Position numbers and translations under genes: made by a program | From: Cryptomeria japonica | Taxonomy: Eukaryota > Streptophyta > Pinopsida > Cupressales > Cupressaceae | Reading direction: 5' to 3' | Assembly: GCF_030272615.1 (NCBI RefSeq) | Contig: NC_081415.1 | Span: forward strand, 232,755,303-232,819,302 | DNA: 64,000 nt | In this document: positions 1-10,735 of the stretch, in pieces | Layout: the number at the start of each line of letters is the position of its first letter | Position numbering within the stretch: position 1 is the stretch's first letter | The notes under the pieces: model-generated | The model's input: the letters and a program-made list of their open reading frames with translations, nothing else | Database searches by the model: none | Told to the model about the DNA's origin: nothing

Positions 1-230
1 TTTGCATTAGGGTTTGCAGCGATCTTTATAAAATAAGGGCCTTTACATTTGCAACTGTTTTTTTTTTGACTGATTTTAAATATTAAAATTAGGGGTTTTT
101 CTGACAAGCACCTTGGGCTTTGTGCCTCGGGCTCCGTGCAAGGTTTTTTGATTGTTTTTCGAAATAGAAAAGTCACTTTTAGTTGCTGCAGTTGTTTGCC
201 TCATTTTTTGTGCATTGGAAAGCAGGAGGG

Positions 231-1060
231 ATGGCGCCATTGACCAACATCATGTTGGAGAACAATCAGCGAGTCAACAGCAAAAATTACAACTCGTGGA
301 AATAGTGCATGCTCACAATATTTGAATATCGGTGTCTAGACCAAGTTGTTCTAGATATGACTCCTCATCCAAGGGTGGCAGGAAAAGATTAGGACAAGTA
401 TGATGAGCATAATACGGAAGCAGTTATGCTCATCAAATTGTCAGTCACTGACGACATGCTCCCACAAGAGTTGTCTGGCAAGTTAGCTTCGGAGATTTGG
501 GTGCATCTGAAGGATCTCCATGAAACGTTAGACAAGAGCTGAGCATTCTTTTTGAAGAACATGCTATTTTCAATAATGATGGACGATAAGATGTCTCTAC
601 AAGAGTATCTTACGAAGATCAAGGATATTCGCAATCAACTGGAAGCTATTGTTTGCAAGATGGAGGAAGAAGACATGGTGGTGATCACTCTCAAAAGTTT
701 ACAACGCTCATATGAACATATTATTGAGATGCTCAACATTACATCCACGAATGTTGACCTCAAGTTTCCGGAACTGTGCAACAAACTTCTCAAGCAAGAA
801 AGATGGAAACAATAGTTTGGGACCAGCAGCGAATCATCACTTGCAAATCAAGCCTTCACTTTCAAAGCCTAGGACAAAGGCAAAGGCAAAGGCAAGTCCT
901 TTTAGCCAAAAGGACAGAGCAAACCTGAGAGCAGCTCCAAGAAGGTTGTCGCATGTCAGTACTGTGGTAAGCTTGGCCACATGAAGAAGCAGTATCGCAA
1001 ACAGTTGGCTGACAAGCAAATCCAACCAGGGAGGGTCTCAACAGAAGGCCCATGTTGGAG
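231..1060 (+). pseudogene. copia gag pseudogene with broken zinc knuckle
   Basis: Translation from the ATG at 231 gives a copia capsid-type protein (UBN2/gag family) interrupted by in-frame stops near 304, 390, 540 and 813. Conserved gag context is visible, for example FFLKNMLFSI and the LTKIKDIRNQLEAI helix. A CCHC knuckle follows at about 954-1000, reading CQYCGKLGHMKKQY, with Tyr where the last Cys should be. In intact relatives gag packages the RNA into virus-like particles in the cytoplasm. The stops mostly fit Trp TGG to TAG, CGA to TGA and CAG to TAG changes. Confidence 0.85.
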
Positions 1061-1115
1061 CATAGTGAGCAAGAGTGCTTTTTATGCTTTTATGGCCAAA
1101 AGACTAGTAGACTAG

Positions 1116-2580
1116 GTGAAATCATTTGCCTGGTACATTGATTCTGCAACTTCTCAACATTTCACGCACAAAAGAGATTGGTTCACGAAGTACATGATTT
1201 GCTCCCATTCAGTGATCTTTGGAGGAGGTGAAGAGTATATAGTTGTCGGCAAGGGCAATGTGGAGATTATATCTGATGGGAGGAATCTTATATTCCTCAA
1301 CGTATACTATGTTCTGGGCATGGAGCTTAATTTGTTATCTATCAGTCAGATGATGTGATAATGTCTAAGTTGGATGTTATCTTCAGTGCATACAAGTGCC
1401 ACATTATTGATAAGGAGTCCACGAAGACAATTGTTGTTGGCCTCGAAAATCATGGATTGTATAGGTTGATTGATACTAGAGAGTCTTGGAGGTTGCAATG
1501 GCTGCGAAGAGTTCTTCCATAAGCACTCTTTGGCATCAACAGTATGGGCACCTCAACATATCATATCTCTCATAGTTGTCTCGAGAGAATCTAGTTGAAG
1601 GCTTACCTTATATTCAGCAACAAACACATGGTGTGTGCAGAGCTTGCCAAGCAAGGAAGCCACATTGAATTCCATTCTTTGATGGACAAGCTTGGAGAAC
1701 ATCCAAGGTCTTGTAGCTGGTTCATGTAGATGTTTGTGGACCAATGAATACAACATCAGTCACTGGTGCCAGGTATTTTCTTTTGTTTGTTGATGATTTT
1801 AGTAGAAAAATGTGGGTGTTTTTTCTCAAAGCAAAATCAAATGTCTTTAATGATTTCAAAAGTTTAAAGCATTAGTTGAAAAAGAGTCAAGACATCAAAT
1901 CATAACTCTTAGGTCAGATAATGGGGGTGAATTTTGTTCCATTTAATTCACAAACTTTTGTGCTAAACACTACATCAAGCGTGAATTTACCACACCCTAT
2001 ACCCCTCAACAAAATGGTGTTGTTGAGTGGAGGAACCAAACCATAATAGAGATGGCTTAGTGTATGATTGAAAACAATTGCCTAAGAAATTTTGGGTTGA
2101 AGCAGTCTATACTGAAGTATACCTTCTGAATCGGTCTCCCACATAGGCCGTTAAGATGACGACTTCTGAAGAAGCTTGGTCTGGGAGGAAACCAAAAATC
2201 AGCCATCTTAGGGTTTTTGGTTTGACTGCATATACTTGGATACCTGTTGCCAAGAGAACAAAGTTGGGTTCCAAGAGTTAGAAGTTGATGCTTGCAGGCT
2301 ACAATGACAATCATAAGGCCTAACAACTGATTGATGCAGACATTGACCATCTCACATTCAGTAGAGATGTGGTATTCGATGAAGATAGTGGGCCCTTTCA
2401 GCTCACTTCTGCCATCTGGCATCCCGAAGATCAACCTCTGCAGAAAACAAATATAGGTGTTAGGCTTCAATTAGCTTCACCTAAAGTGAGGGCTTCTAAT
2501 GATTCTGAACCCGAAGTTGTGGAATCACCAAGGCATGATATTGTAACACTAGAGTTCCCTCAAGAAATCCTGGATTAGCA
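1116..2580 (+). pseudogene. copia protease and integrase pseudogene
   Basis: The protease motif WYIDSATSQHFTH at about 1128-1166 corresponds to the usual WYIDSGASxHMT; the catalytic DSG is altered to DSA. A GAG-pre-integrase block LWHQQYGHLNISYLS starts near 1529, followed by CRACQARKPH and the integrase core segments VHVDVCGPM and [14 protein letters not shown] at about 1720-1830. After about 1860 the frame shifts repeatedly. The C-terminal integrase region resumes near 2095 (WVEAVYTEVYLLNRSP) and runs to about 2578. In intact elements the protease cleaves the polyprotein and the integrase inserts the cDNA. Confidence 0.85.
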
Positions 2581-2639
2581 TCAAGATGATTTAATTCCAG
2601 GCAGCCCAAGTCATGTTGCTACACCTGATTTGGAAGTAG

Positions 2640-3893
2640 ATAGTTTTGCTCGTCATCCTAAGTGGTTGGAAAAGCTTATCGGTGATGTGCGAGATGATGA
2701 GCTTGTTGAGGATAGATCCTCTAGAGCCAAGAGCAAGAAGAAGAACCCAATTAATTTTGCTCTTATGGCGAACATTCAGAGTGTTTATGAGCTCTAGACT
2801 TATTTAGAGGCAAAAGGAATACTTGAATGGGGAAAGGCTATGGAAGTTGGACATCATAGTCTTCTGAAGAATAACACTTGGGTTTGTCAAATCTTCCACC
2901 TGGGAAGAAACCCATTGGCTGCAAATGGGTCTATAAAGTGAAGTATAAAGCTGATGGAACACTTGATAAATACAAATCTCGGTTGGTGGCTAATGGCTTC
3001 TCACAGAAAGGAGTTGATTATGAGGAAACCTTTGCTCCCACAACAAAGATGAGCACCATTTGACTAGTTCTAGCCATTGTAGCTCAGTTTGGCTAGAAAG
3101 TCCATCAAATGGACGTAAAGAGTGCCTTCCTCAATGGTGATTTGGAGGAAGAGGTTTACATGATGCGACCTCAAGGTTTCAAGGTTGTAGGCAAAGAGAA
3201 CTAGGCATGCGGATTGGTAAAGGCTCTTTATGGCCTAAAACAAGCCCCTAGAGCGTGGTACATTAAAATTGATCAATACTTGGTTGAACAAGGCTTTCAT
3301 AGAAGTCCTTCGGATCCCAATTTGTATGTCAAGTGTGCTGGTAATGACACCATTTTTCTTGTCATCTATGTTGATGAGATCATCATTATTGGTAGTGGAG
3401 AACACTTGCTTGGACAAATCAAACAAAACTTGTGTCAGGCATTTGATATGACAAATTGGGACTTCTGCATTATTGTCTTGGTGTAGAGGTTTGGCAGATA
3501 GATGGCAACATTTTCATCTCTCAGTCGAAGTATGCCAAGAGTTTGCTGGATAACTTTAGGATACAAGATTGCAAATCTTCATCTACACCTATGGAGAAAG
3601 GGCTGAAACTATCAGCCAAATCCGATTCACCTGTGGTGAATGTGTTGGCATTCAAGCAACTAGTTGGCAGTATTATCTACCTTACAACCACTAGACCTGA
3701 TCTTAGCTATGTTGTGAGCTGCATATCTTGTTTCATGATAGCCCCTAAAGCAAAACATTGGGTTGCAACAAAGCGTGTATTGAGATATGTTAAAGGGACA
3801 CCTAACTTTGGCATTTTGTACAACAAAAGCAAAGATCCTCTGCTGATTGGTTTTATAGACTCAGATTGGGCAGGTTTTGTTGATGACAGTTAG
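2640..3893 (+). pseudogene. copia reverse transcriptase pseudogene
   Basis: The copia RVT_2 signature runs from PPGKKPIGCKWVYKVKYKADG (about 2896-2958) through RLVANGFSQKGVDYEETFAP, MDVKSAFLNGDLEEEVYM and LVKALYGLKQAPRAWY to IYVDEIIII near 3365. The catalytic YVDD box reads YVDE, so a metal-binding Asp is lost. In-frame stops occur at about 3061, 3094 and 3202, and a frameshift near 3460 precedes LLHYCLGVEVWQ. The segment ends in DSDWAGFVDDS with a stop at 3891. This enzyme would copy the element RNA into cDNA. Confidence 0.92.
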
Positions 3894-4290
3894 TCTACTT
3901 TTGGGTATGTCTTCAGTCTTGGCATAGGTGCAGTCACATGGACTAGTAAGAAGTAGCAAGCAGTAGCTCTTTCCTTGATAGATACAGAGTATCGGGGAAC
4001 TGTTAAGGCAGCATGTGAGGCAATTTGGCTTTGAAGGATGCTTTTTGACATGAAAATGTCTCAAGTAGGGCTTTCACCCTTGTATTGTGACAATCACGGG
4101 GTGCTGAAACTTGCCAAGAATCCAGTCTTCCATGAGTGAACCAAACATGTTGAGCTTCATTGTCATTTCATTCGTCAGCTTGTTGATGATAGAACTGCTA
4201 TCTTGCAGTATGTTCCAACTGTGGACGAGACTGCAGTCATTCTCATCAAGTCTCTAAGCCTAGACAAGTTTGTAAAATTTAGGGGGCATC
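3894..4290 (+). pseudogene. copia RNase H pseudogene
   Basis: The frame of the RT continues after the stop at 3891 as STFGYVFSLGIGAVTWTSKK, then QAVALSLIDTEYRGT, YCDNHGVLKLAKNPVFHE and TKHVELHCHFIRQ, the usual copia RNase H landmarks. Stops replace Gln in the SKKQ motif, Arg after AIWL and Arg in HERTKH. These are the C-to-T type changes seen in the rest of the element. Confidence 0.88.
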
Positions 4291-4294
4291 TTGG

Positions 4295-4500
4295 TGTAGT
4301 TGATGGGATGACCATTTTAGGGAGGGTATTAGTAATTAATTATTATTTAATGGTCATTTAGTATTAGTTAGTTTAGTTAGATAGTTTCTATTTCAGTTCT
4401 TCTTTCGATTGTTTCATTTAGAAACATCTTAATGTAATTGCCTATATGTAATTCGTTTTACTTCATTAATGATTATGCATTTAAATTTGAAAAAGGGGAC
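4295..4500 (+). repeat. Truncated 3' LTR of the copia element
   Basis: A polypurine-like tract (AATTTAGGGGGCATC at about 4277-4291) comes just before TGTAGTTGATGGG, a typical copia 3' LTR start. The LTR is AT-rich, has no matching copy at the window start, and runs into LINE-derived DNA by about 4527. Confidence 0.6.
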
Positions 4501-4807
4501 ATGACATTGACTCTTCCTCTCTTTCATACAAAACACATCTAGATGGTCCTTGGAACCCTCTTTTTTTATATATAATCCAAAGTCTGAATCTTATCGAGCC
4601 CTTCAAGCAAGACGAGCACATAACAGTTCAGTGGGCTGCTTTCTTTCATATCATTTTCACAGGTCAGTCCTCTTGAGGCGGAATATCATGCTTTCTAAGA
4701 ATCGTATAACCCAATTTCACCAAATATTTTAATATCTTAATTGCTGAAGAGTCCCAAGGCCTTAATAACCATTTTGGAGGATAAAAGAAGTATATCAAAT
4801 CTTGTAG

Positions 4808-5080
4808 CTATATTATAGAAGGATATCCTTTTATTCTCAAAGTATATTTCCCTGACTTTGGGATTACATCTAACTGATTAAAATTGAAAATAAAACTATT
4901 CAGATACATTTGAGATTGAGACTGCTTTGGAGAACCCTCCCTATTGTCCATTGGGCCTGTTATTGCATTATAATCGCCTGCTAAGAAAAAGACCCTATAT
5001 GTCCAGTCCACTAACTGCTTTGAAATCTCTGGGAATAGTACTTTCTTTCTTACCACACTATTGGGTCTACACACATTCAC
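4808..5080 (-). pseudogene. LINE endonuclease fragment, duplicate 1
   Basis: The minus strand encodes part of an L1-type AP-endonuclease domain (EEP family): NVCRPNSVVRKKVLFPEI, then FFLAGDYNAITGPMDNREG, SQMYLNSFI and NQLDVIPKSGKYT. The GDYNAI motif matches the GDFNAI block that holds a catalytic Asp and Asn. In a complete LINE this nicks the target DNA to prime reverse transcription. Only the central part of the domain is present and no RT follows, so it is a remnant. Confidence 0.85.
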
Positions 5081-5228
5081 ACATTAATCCACAGTATCTT
5101 TCTGCAGTGATTGAACTGACCACACCATCAAACAAACACAATCTAGATGGTCCTTGGAACCCTCTTTTTTTTAATATAATCCAAAGTTAGAATCTTATTG
5201 AGCCCTTCAAGCCAGACAAGCACATAAC

Positions 5229-5790
5229 CTAAGTTGCCGAATTGGATATGGGAAGAGGGACGGGTACGTGGGTATGAAATGCCGGTACGGCAGAAATTTT
5301 TTAGGGGGTTGGGTACGTTTATGGTATGTTCATACAAAAATAATATATATTTATATATATAGACACATATATATACATATACACACACACACATATATAT
5401 AGAGATGTACATATACATACATACATACGTGTGTGTGTGTGTGTGTGTGTGTAGCTAAAAAATAGAATTTAGTTTAGAATGTCATATACCAATACATATG
5501 CTAAACAAAACCATTACAAATTTCAAATTTGGAAACCTACCATACTAATTTAAATTCAGCTTTCAATATCAAAAAGATCAAACTGAATCTCATGATAGAT
5601 AAGTTCTAAGTTCACTAATCAGCACTGTAGGTCTTAAGAATATCAAAAAGATCAAACTAGAATCACCAAACATTTCGGCATCTAAAAACACAAACCCTGG
5701 ACGTACCCACAGGACATTCGTTTCAGAATCTGATTGCAGTACGTTTCAGACCCGGAATCGCCCAAAAGTTACCATGATTCAGCAACTTAG
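5229..5790. mobile_element. hAT-like MITE (562 bp)
   Basis: The insertion has terminal inverted repeats CTAAGTTGCCGAATT at the left and, read from the right, CTAAGTTGCTGAATC. It is flanked by a perfect 8-bp TSD CACATAAC (5221-5228 and 5791-5798). Removing it restores the continuity seen in the other LINE duplicate. It has no coding capacity and contains TA/CA/GT simple repeats at 5340-5453. TIR sequence and 8-bp TSD fit hAT elements, and its left end resembles that of the hAT transposon at 18508-21901, including a shared GCCGGTACGGCA block. Confidence 0.92.
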
Positions 5791-5966
5791 CACATAACAG
5801 TTCAGTGGAGCTGCTTTCTTTCATATCATTTTCACAGGTCAGTCCTCTTGGGGAATATCATGCTTTCTAAGAATCGCGTAACCCGGTTTCACCAAATATT
5901 TTAATATCTTCATTGCTGAAGAGTCCCAAGGCCTTAATAACCATTCTGGAGGATAAAAGAAGTATA

Positions 5967-6251
5967 TCAAGTCTTGTAGCTATATTTAGAAGGATTTCCT
6001 TTTATTGTCGAAGTATATATTCCTGACTTTGGGATTACATATAACTGATTAAAATTGACAATAAAACTATTCAGATACATTTGAGATTGAGACTGCTTTG
6101 AAGAACCTTCCCTATTGTCCATTGGGCCTATTATTGCATCAAAATCGCCTGCTAAGAAAAAGATCCTGTATGCCCAGTCCTCTAACTGCTTTGAAATCTC
6201 TGGGAACAGTACTTTCTTTCTTACCACACTATTGGGTCTGTACACATTCAC
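5967..6251 (-). pseudogene. LINE endonuclease fragment, duplicate 2
   Basis: This is the second copy of the endonuclease segment, with NVYRPNSVVRKKVLFPEI, FFLAGDFDAIIGPMDNREG and SQMYLNSFI. GDFNAI reads GDFDAI here, replacing the catalytic Asn by Asp. It lies on the side nearer the ORF2 start at about 6560, so this duplicate is probably in the original position and the 4.8-kb one is the extra copy. Confidence 0.85.
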
Positions 6252-6408
6252 ACGTTAATTCACAGTATCTTTCTGCAGTGATTGGACTGAGCACACCATC
6301 AAACAAACTGAGGCTGAAATGTGATTCACCAACATCCTTTTAGGATTCTATAAAATACATAGGCTGCCTGAAGCACCAGAATCATAAACTTCTAAATCCT
6401 GCCAAGAT

Positions 6409-6609
6409 TTATATTACCACTCTGCCAATGTAAAAAACTAATTGCAGGCATTTTGGTTTCCTATTGAAAAGCCAATTCTGAGCTAGACAGGCCAATTCAT
6501 GCTTCACTAGTCTTCTTTTGCTAGGGGTATTCAGGCCCATTGCATTCCAAGAAAATACTTTCATTTTCCACCTTGGGGGCGTTTCTCCTTTGTTCACGTA
6601 AGCATTCAT
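6409..6609 (-). pseudogene. LINE ORF2 start
   Basis: The minus strand reads MKVFSWNAMGLNTPSKRRLV, the usual N-terminus of plant L1 ORF2 endonuclease (MKVLSWNxRGLN-type). The catalytic Asn of SWNxxGL is kept. The frame is lost after LACLAQNW, before the segment that resumes at 6251. Confidence 0.8.
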
Positions 6610-6639
6610 TGAATAGTCTTCTGAGAGCCCTCCTCAATA

Positions 6640-8340
6640 ATCAGATTTGCTTCCCCTTGCAGACTTTTCCTATGAGGTTTCCTTCCCTTCCTTTTCATCT
6701 CAGATAAGCTTGCTGCTTGCCATACTGACTCCAAGATTGCAATACCTTCCATAAGCCTTTCCCAGGCACTTCTTTTGAAGACACCTTTGAAAAATCCTCA
6801 TCCTACATCATGGTAGATGAAACTTCTCCTGCTATATTTTTTTTCTTCCTTTAAAGCAAATGCATACAAAGCATGTGTGTTAAATGCAACTTCATGTTTG
6901 CCAACACTTCTGATAAATTTTCGTGTATGGCTTTTCCTCCCTCTGATACCTTTGCTGGCCCTGAATTTGGATTTGCCTGAAGAGGCTCCTGCCTTACCCT
7001 CCTAGAGCTCTCACCCTTCTCACTGATAATTGGTTTTGAGAGCTTATTGTTACTCCTATTCTCAGTGGAGGATATGAAATCCTTCCAAACTGGAGGCCTT
7101 TTTGCCTTAAGTGAAAAACCACATATAATTCCTATGATTAAGAAGATCTTTGCTTACAGAAGAAACCTATTTATCTGCCAAACTTTCACCCTTATAACCA
7201 TAACTGCTGCTTCTTTACAAGAGGTGGCTAGATACCCAATCTTATGACAACTGTAGCATTTTAAAGGTGTTTTCTCATATTCCATCACTTGAAGAAAGCT
7301 TTCTGAGAAGAAAATATTTTTTTGTGAAGAGGCAGATCGCATGGGAAGAATATACAGCCTCCTTATCCACTTCTAAACTTCTGCCCACCCCATTACAAAT
7401 TCCTTCTAATGCTCTCCTTTGTTCCAGAACTCTATGGGAAGACTATAGAACCTTACCCATATTTCCATCTTCTCATCCAAATCTACCCCAGGAGAGACGA
7501 AAGGTTTCCAGCCTGAAAAAAACTTCAGCTCCATTTATTTTCTGTGGACCTAACAGCAGAGCATCTTCTCTTGCTTTGTTCAAGGTAAAAACCAAGATAA
7601 AATAACATTTAGGGAGGAATACGACATCAACATGACTGTTACAAGAAATTTTGGGCCATGCCAAGACATTTTTTTCTGCCAGCCAGACTACTTTGCATTC
7701 ACCAACCACCCCTAACTTGCCAAAATGCTCCGTGCAGCTACCAACCTCTGCAATATTAAAGTTTACTTCTGGACACACATGAAATCCCATACATATGCTG
7801 ATTTTTGGTCTGGACTTTTGATTTGCCTCCCAAAGGAATACTGTTTACATCTGTTAGCAGTCTTACTTATCTCCTACCAGTTACAGATCTGCTAATAGCT
7901 GGGCCTGCCAATTAAGAATCTTTCAGCCTTCTCAATGCAAGAATGGGTAGGCCATGTATGCCTGTATGGCCTTCTCTAATGCCAGTTTTTATGATCCCAG
8001 GTGCCAAACCCTATGCCATCATTGCCTTCCCATATTTTTTTGGTGTTGGTGATGGACAAAAAGATTGTTTACCAACAATACAAGAGTGCAAATACCTGAA
8101 GAACAGAATCGGGAGAGTTCTGCAATCTTGTGAAGTGAAAATGACATCCTGTAGTGCAAAATTGATAAACAAACTTGACACCGTGCACATTGTATGAATG
8201 GTGAAAGTTGGGAAACCATACAAAACAAATGATAATAGAAGATTGCATCAGCCAGGGATGCATTCAGAAACTGTCCAAAACTAGCCTGAGCCCAACCTAA
8301 TGCATACAAAGAAAAGACTGTTGCTTCTGCCAAAGTGGAA
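6640..8340 (-). pseudogene. LINE ORF1 remnant (DUF4283 and zinc knuckle)
   Basis: Minus-strand pieces follow the order of plant L1 ORF1. An N-terminal DUF4283-like segment lies at 7473-7790 (FILVFTLNKAREDALLLGPQ). A zinc-knuckle segment lies near 7240-7280, with the C-x2-C core CYSCHKIGYLATSCKE but without a clear His at the normal place. Lys/Pro-rich linker sequence follows at 6640-7000. ORF1 proteins of this kind bind LINE RNA. The frame is broken many times; the outer 5' limit near 8340 is approximate. Confidence 0.65.
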
Positions 8341-9120
8341 AATTAAGAATCACAATTTGTTGAGGCAAGGGACTGTTTTTGGCTTAGAAAATCAAAATAG
8401 CATTTCAACTACAGTTTACTAGCTAAAAACTTGGACTTGCCTAGACTGATACACCAAGCTAATTTGAATTTGATAAAAGAACTTGACCAAAACTGGACAA
8501 AGAACTGGGCTACTCTAAATAAGCAAATTCGTCTCAAATTTTAGGTTTTCAAGTTTCATACTCAGACTCGAAGAGTCCCAGAGAGTTGATCTGTTTTGGA
8601 TTTTTATTCACCAATTTTGAGTTTCACACAATAATGCTTTCACTATTGGGATACCAAAATTGTTGAGGAAGTTTACAACTTGAAGAGTTGATTTAGTCCT
8701 TTCTCATCTTTTCTCTCAAAAAACACTGAAAGCATGATGACACAAATCCAATTTTCAATAGGTAGCTTCAAACCCTTAAAACCAGAAATTTAAACCTGCA
8801 AAATCATTATCATCATCCCATAGGTTAAAAAGAGAAGAGTGGGTTTTGAAAAGTAGAAATGTAATTTTTGTTATGATAGTTTTATGGAATTTATATACAT
8901 GTGTATTATCATCTTTTTGATGAGGTAGGTTATGGTTTTAAGTAATTTTACTGTAGCTTCTCACAAAAGATGGATTTTAGGCAGGTTTATGCACGAAGTT
9001 GCACTCACACTATTAAATCTTTTCCTACTTTAGTGCTTTCCTTAACTCCAATCGATAAGCTTATCCCAAATAGTGTGTCTATTGGTGAATACTAAAGTAT
9101 ACAAGTAATGTGCCTTTTGT
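8340..9120. other. No gene or recognisable element
   Basis: AT-rich sequence with no convincing open frame on either strand and no clear repeat. It may be the 5' flank of the LINE remnant or decayed repeat DNA. Confidence 0.4.
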
Positions 9121-9140
9121 TGATTGTAATTAGGAAGGAA

Positions 9141-9179
9141 TGGCGGATTCCAATTGCCTTAGGCAACATTGGAATCCGC
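9141..9179. repeat. Strong 39-bp hairpin
   Basis: The outer arms GGCGGATTCCAA (9141-9152) and TTGGAATCCGCC (9168-9179) are perfect complements. Inner arms TTGCCT and AGGCAA (9153-9158, 9160-9165) extend the stem to 18 bp with a two-base bulge and a single-base loop. Confidence 0.85.
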
Positions 9180-9379
9180 CCAAAGGGCTGGCCCCTCCTT
9201 CAACGTGTAGGACTGGGCCCTATCTCCCATGACACTCCCTAATTCCTCACGCCACACTCAAACGTGCTCCCACAAAATAGGGCCGACCCTATCCTATCAA
9301 GGCAATTCGCTCAAAAGGAAAGTAATGAATAAAAGTTAATTTTAAAGCAAAGCCGACCTAACTAAGACCTTGCTCCACA

Positions 9380-9387
9380 TATAAATA
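9380..9387 (+). promoter_or_regulatory. Possible TATA box of an LTR
   Basis: TATAAATA lies in a plant-like promoter context, about 240 bp after the hairpin. It is assigned only by motif and position, with no transcript evidence. Confidence 0.3.
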
Positions 9388-10189
9388 AGTGACAACTTCA
9401 CATTATCATTCACTCACAGGATCCTTTCATGCGAATTATACATCTGTCTAAATGCGAAGCTTGAAGAAGCAAGATTTGCGAATTATATCTGTCATTAAAG
9501 GTGCTAATATCAAGTGCAAATACAATCATAAGGAGGGCAAACTGTTCTAGATTCAAGGTGCCAAGGTTGCAGTCCAGTCTCAAGCAAAGGTGCAGACTTA
9601 AGATGCAATAAAGTGCAGATCTAGGGTGTGGACCTGATTGCTGTTTGATGTGTTAAAGGGGGCAGACTTGATGCTTATGAAAGTGCAGACTTGTTGAAGA
9701 CTTTATCAGCCCTAAGTGCAAACATCTTCAAGTACTTGAGATAAGTGTTGTAATCATTATATGAATATAATCCATAATCAGATCTGAGGATAAAAGAGAG
9801 GAGAACTCATTTGAGGTATAAAAGAGAGGAGAACTCATTTGAAGGGGGGATAATTTGGGAATCAGAAGTGCATTTCTGATTGTCAAAGGTTGTGTACCTT
9901 TCAAAGGGCAGAAATAATGAAGAGTTGCACTCTTTCAATGGGTGCTAACGGTGAAAGTGTGTGTCTCTTGCCAAAGGGCATACATGATGAAGAGGTGTGA
10001 TCTCTCCCTCACATTGAGAGATATAAAGTAAAGATTCAAAAGCCTCCAGTGGACATCACCATTGATCAGATCAGATTTGTTATTAAGTTACAAGCAGTAA
10101 CATCCTTGTTCTTGGTGGTATGCATGGGGATGTGCTTAATATGTATGCTTAATATATGAAGCTTGATAATGCTCTTATTGAGATTTTAA

Positions 10190-10735
10190 TAGTACTATTA
10201 ATATAGACTGCAATATGTATGACATTCGTACTTAAATTTCATTTATATTCATAATACATGAGAAGTTAGTATACTCATAGCCTAGTCCTTGATCTTTTGC
10301 TAATGCCTTCGTGAGGATACATTGGTTTATGTAGGGAGAGGCGAAGTAATTCCTCACAAGACGAGCAAGTCCCAAGATGGGTATGGATAGATGTTCCTAA
10401 AACTTTGAGGGAAAAGTCTCAAGATGAGGCATGGACAGGTGTTCTTGAAACTTTGAAGGAGAAGTCCCAAGATGGGGTAAGGACTTGTGTTCTTGAAACC
10501 TTGAGGGAGCTTGCTTGTAGATTGGTTTCCAAGTGCCATAGCACAATAATTCCCCATCCTTCGTTAGGGTTAGGGAAGTAATAAGGATAAACCCTAAATA
10601 TAATTTGTTATTGATTGTATTATGAAGGATTAGATGTTCTCTAATCTCAAAATATTAATTCAAGGCATAATAATATTTAATGATATATGTTAATTATTGG
10701 GAAACTGATAGCTTCCTAGTAGGGGACATTCCATG
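10190..10735 (+). repeat. Left arm of a large inverted repeat
   Basis: Aligned with the reverse complement of 12525-12935, this arm shares ATTCATAATACATGAGA, GTATACTCA-AGCCTA-TCCTT, TGAGGATA, GGTATGGAT-G-TGTTCCTAAAAC, CCCCATCCT-CGTTAGGGTT and CTAGTAGGGGACATT, all in the same order. The left arm is longer because of an internal 49-bp triplication (10369-10513). Identity is moderate, so these are two old copies of one repeat, perhaps LTRs, in opposite orientation. Confidence 0.75.
10369..10513 (+). repeat. 49-bp tandem triplication
   Basis: Three successive units begin AAGTCCCAAGATGGG, AAGTCTCAAGATGAGG and AAGTCCCAAGATGGGG, and each ends TT-TTGAAAC-TTGA-GGA. It is a local expansion inside the left inverted-repeat arm; the right arm has one unit. 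Confidence 0.8.

Larger units (their letters stand above)
1..4500 (+). mobile_element. Decayed Ty1/copia LTR retrotransposon
   Basis: The domains run in copia order: gag, zinc knuckle, protease, integrase, reverse transcriptase, RNase H, then a purine tract and the start of a 3' LTR. The 5' LTR is cut off or unrecognisable at the window edge; no primer-binding site is visible before the gag start at 231. Every domain carries stops or frameshifts, so the copy is dead. The 3' LTR is cut short by the LINE fragment that begins near 4527. Family is confident from motif order; the exact lineage is not determined. Confidence 0.93.
4527..6310 (-). repeat. Tandem duplication of a LINE endonuclease segment
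   Basis: Two head-to-tail units can be aligned over their whole length: about 4533-5134 and 5142-6305. Both start with CTAGATGGTCCTTGGAACCC and end in CACCATCAAACAAAC. Net of the 562-bp insertion at 5229-5790 plus one 8-bp TSD, the second unit is about 595 bp, close to the first (about 601 bp). The units are clearly diverged, so the duplication is not recent. The coding strand is minus, in line with the LINE remnant at 6.4-8.3 kb. Confidence 0.85.
9121..10190 (+). repeat. LTR-like non-coding region
   Basis: The region is more GC-rich than its surroundings at 9140-9300 and carries a strong hairpin (9141-9179), a TATA-like TATAAATA at 9380-9387, and a direct 28-bp duplication (AAAAGAGAGGAGAACTCATTT, twice within 9785-9842). 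Related short phrases around CAAAGGGCA recur at 9900-10010. This looks like LTR or leader DNA of a retrotransposon, but no coding domain follows and no second copy is present, so the class is unknown. Confidence 0.35.

Noticed and set aside
9121-10190. Endogenous pararetrovirus
   Set aside because: No reverse transcriptase, coat or movement protein motif is present; the only signs are a hairpin and a TATA box, which LTRs also have.
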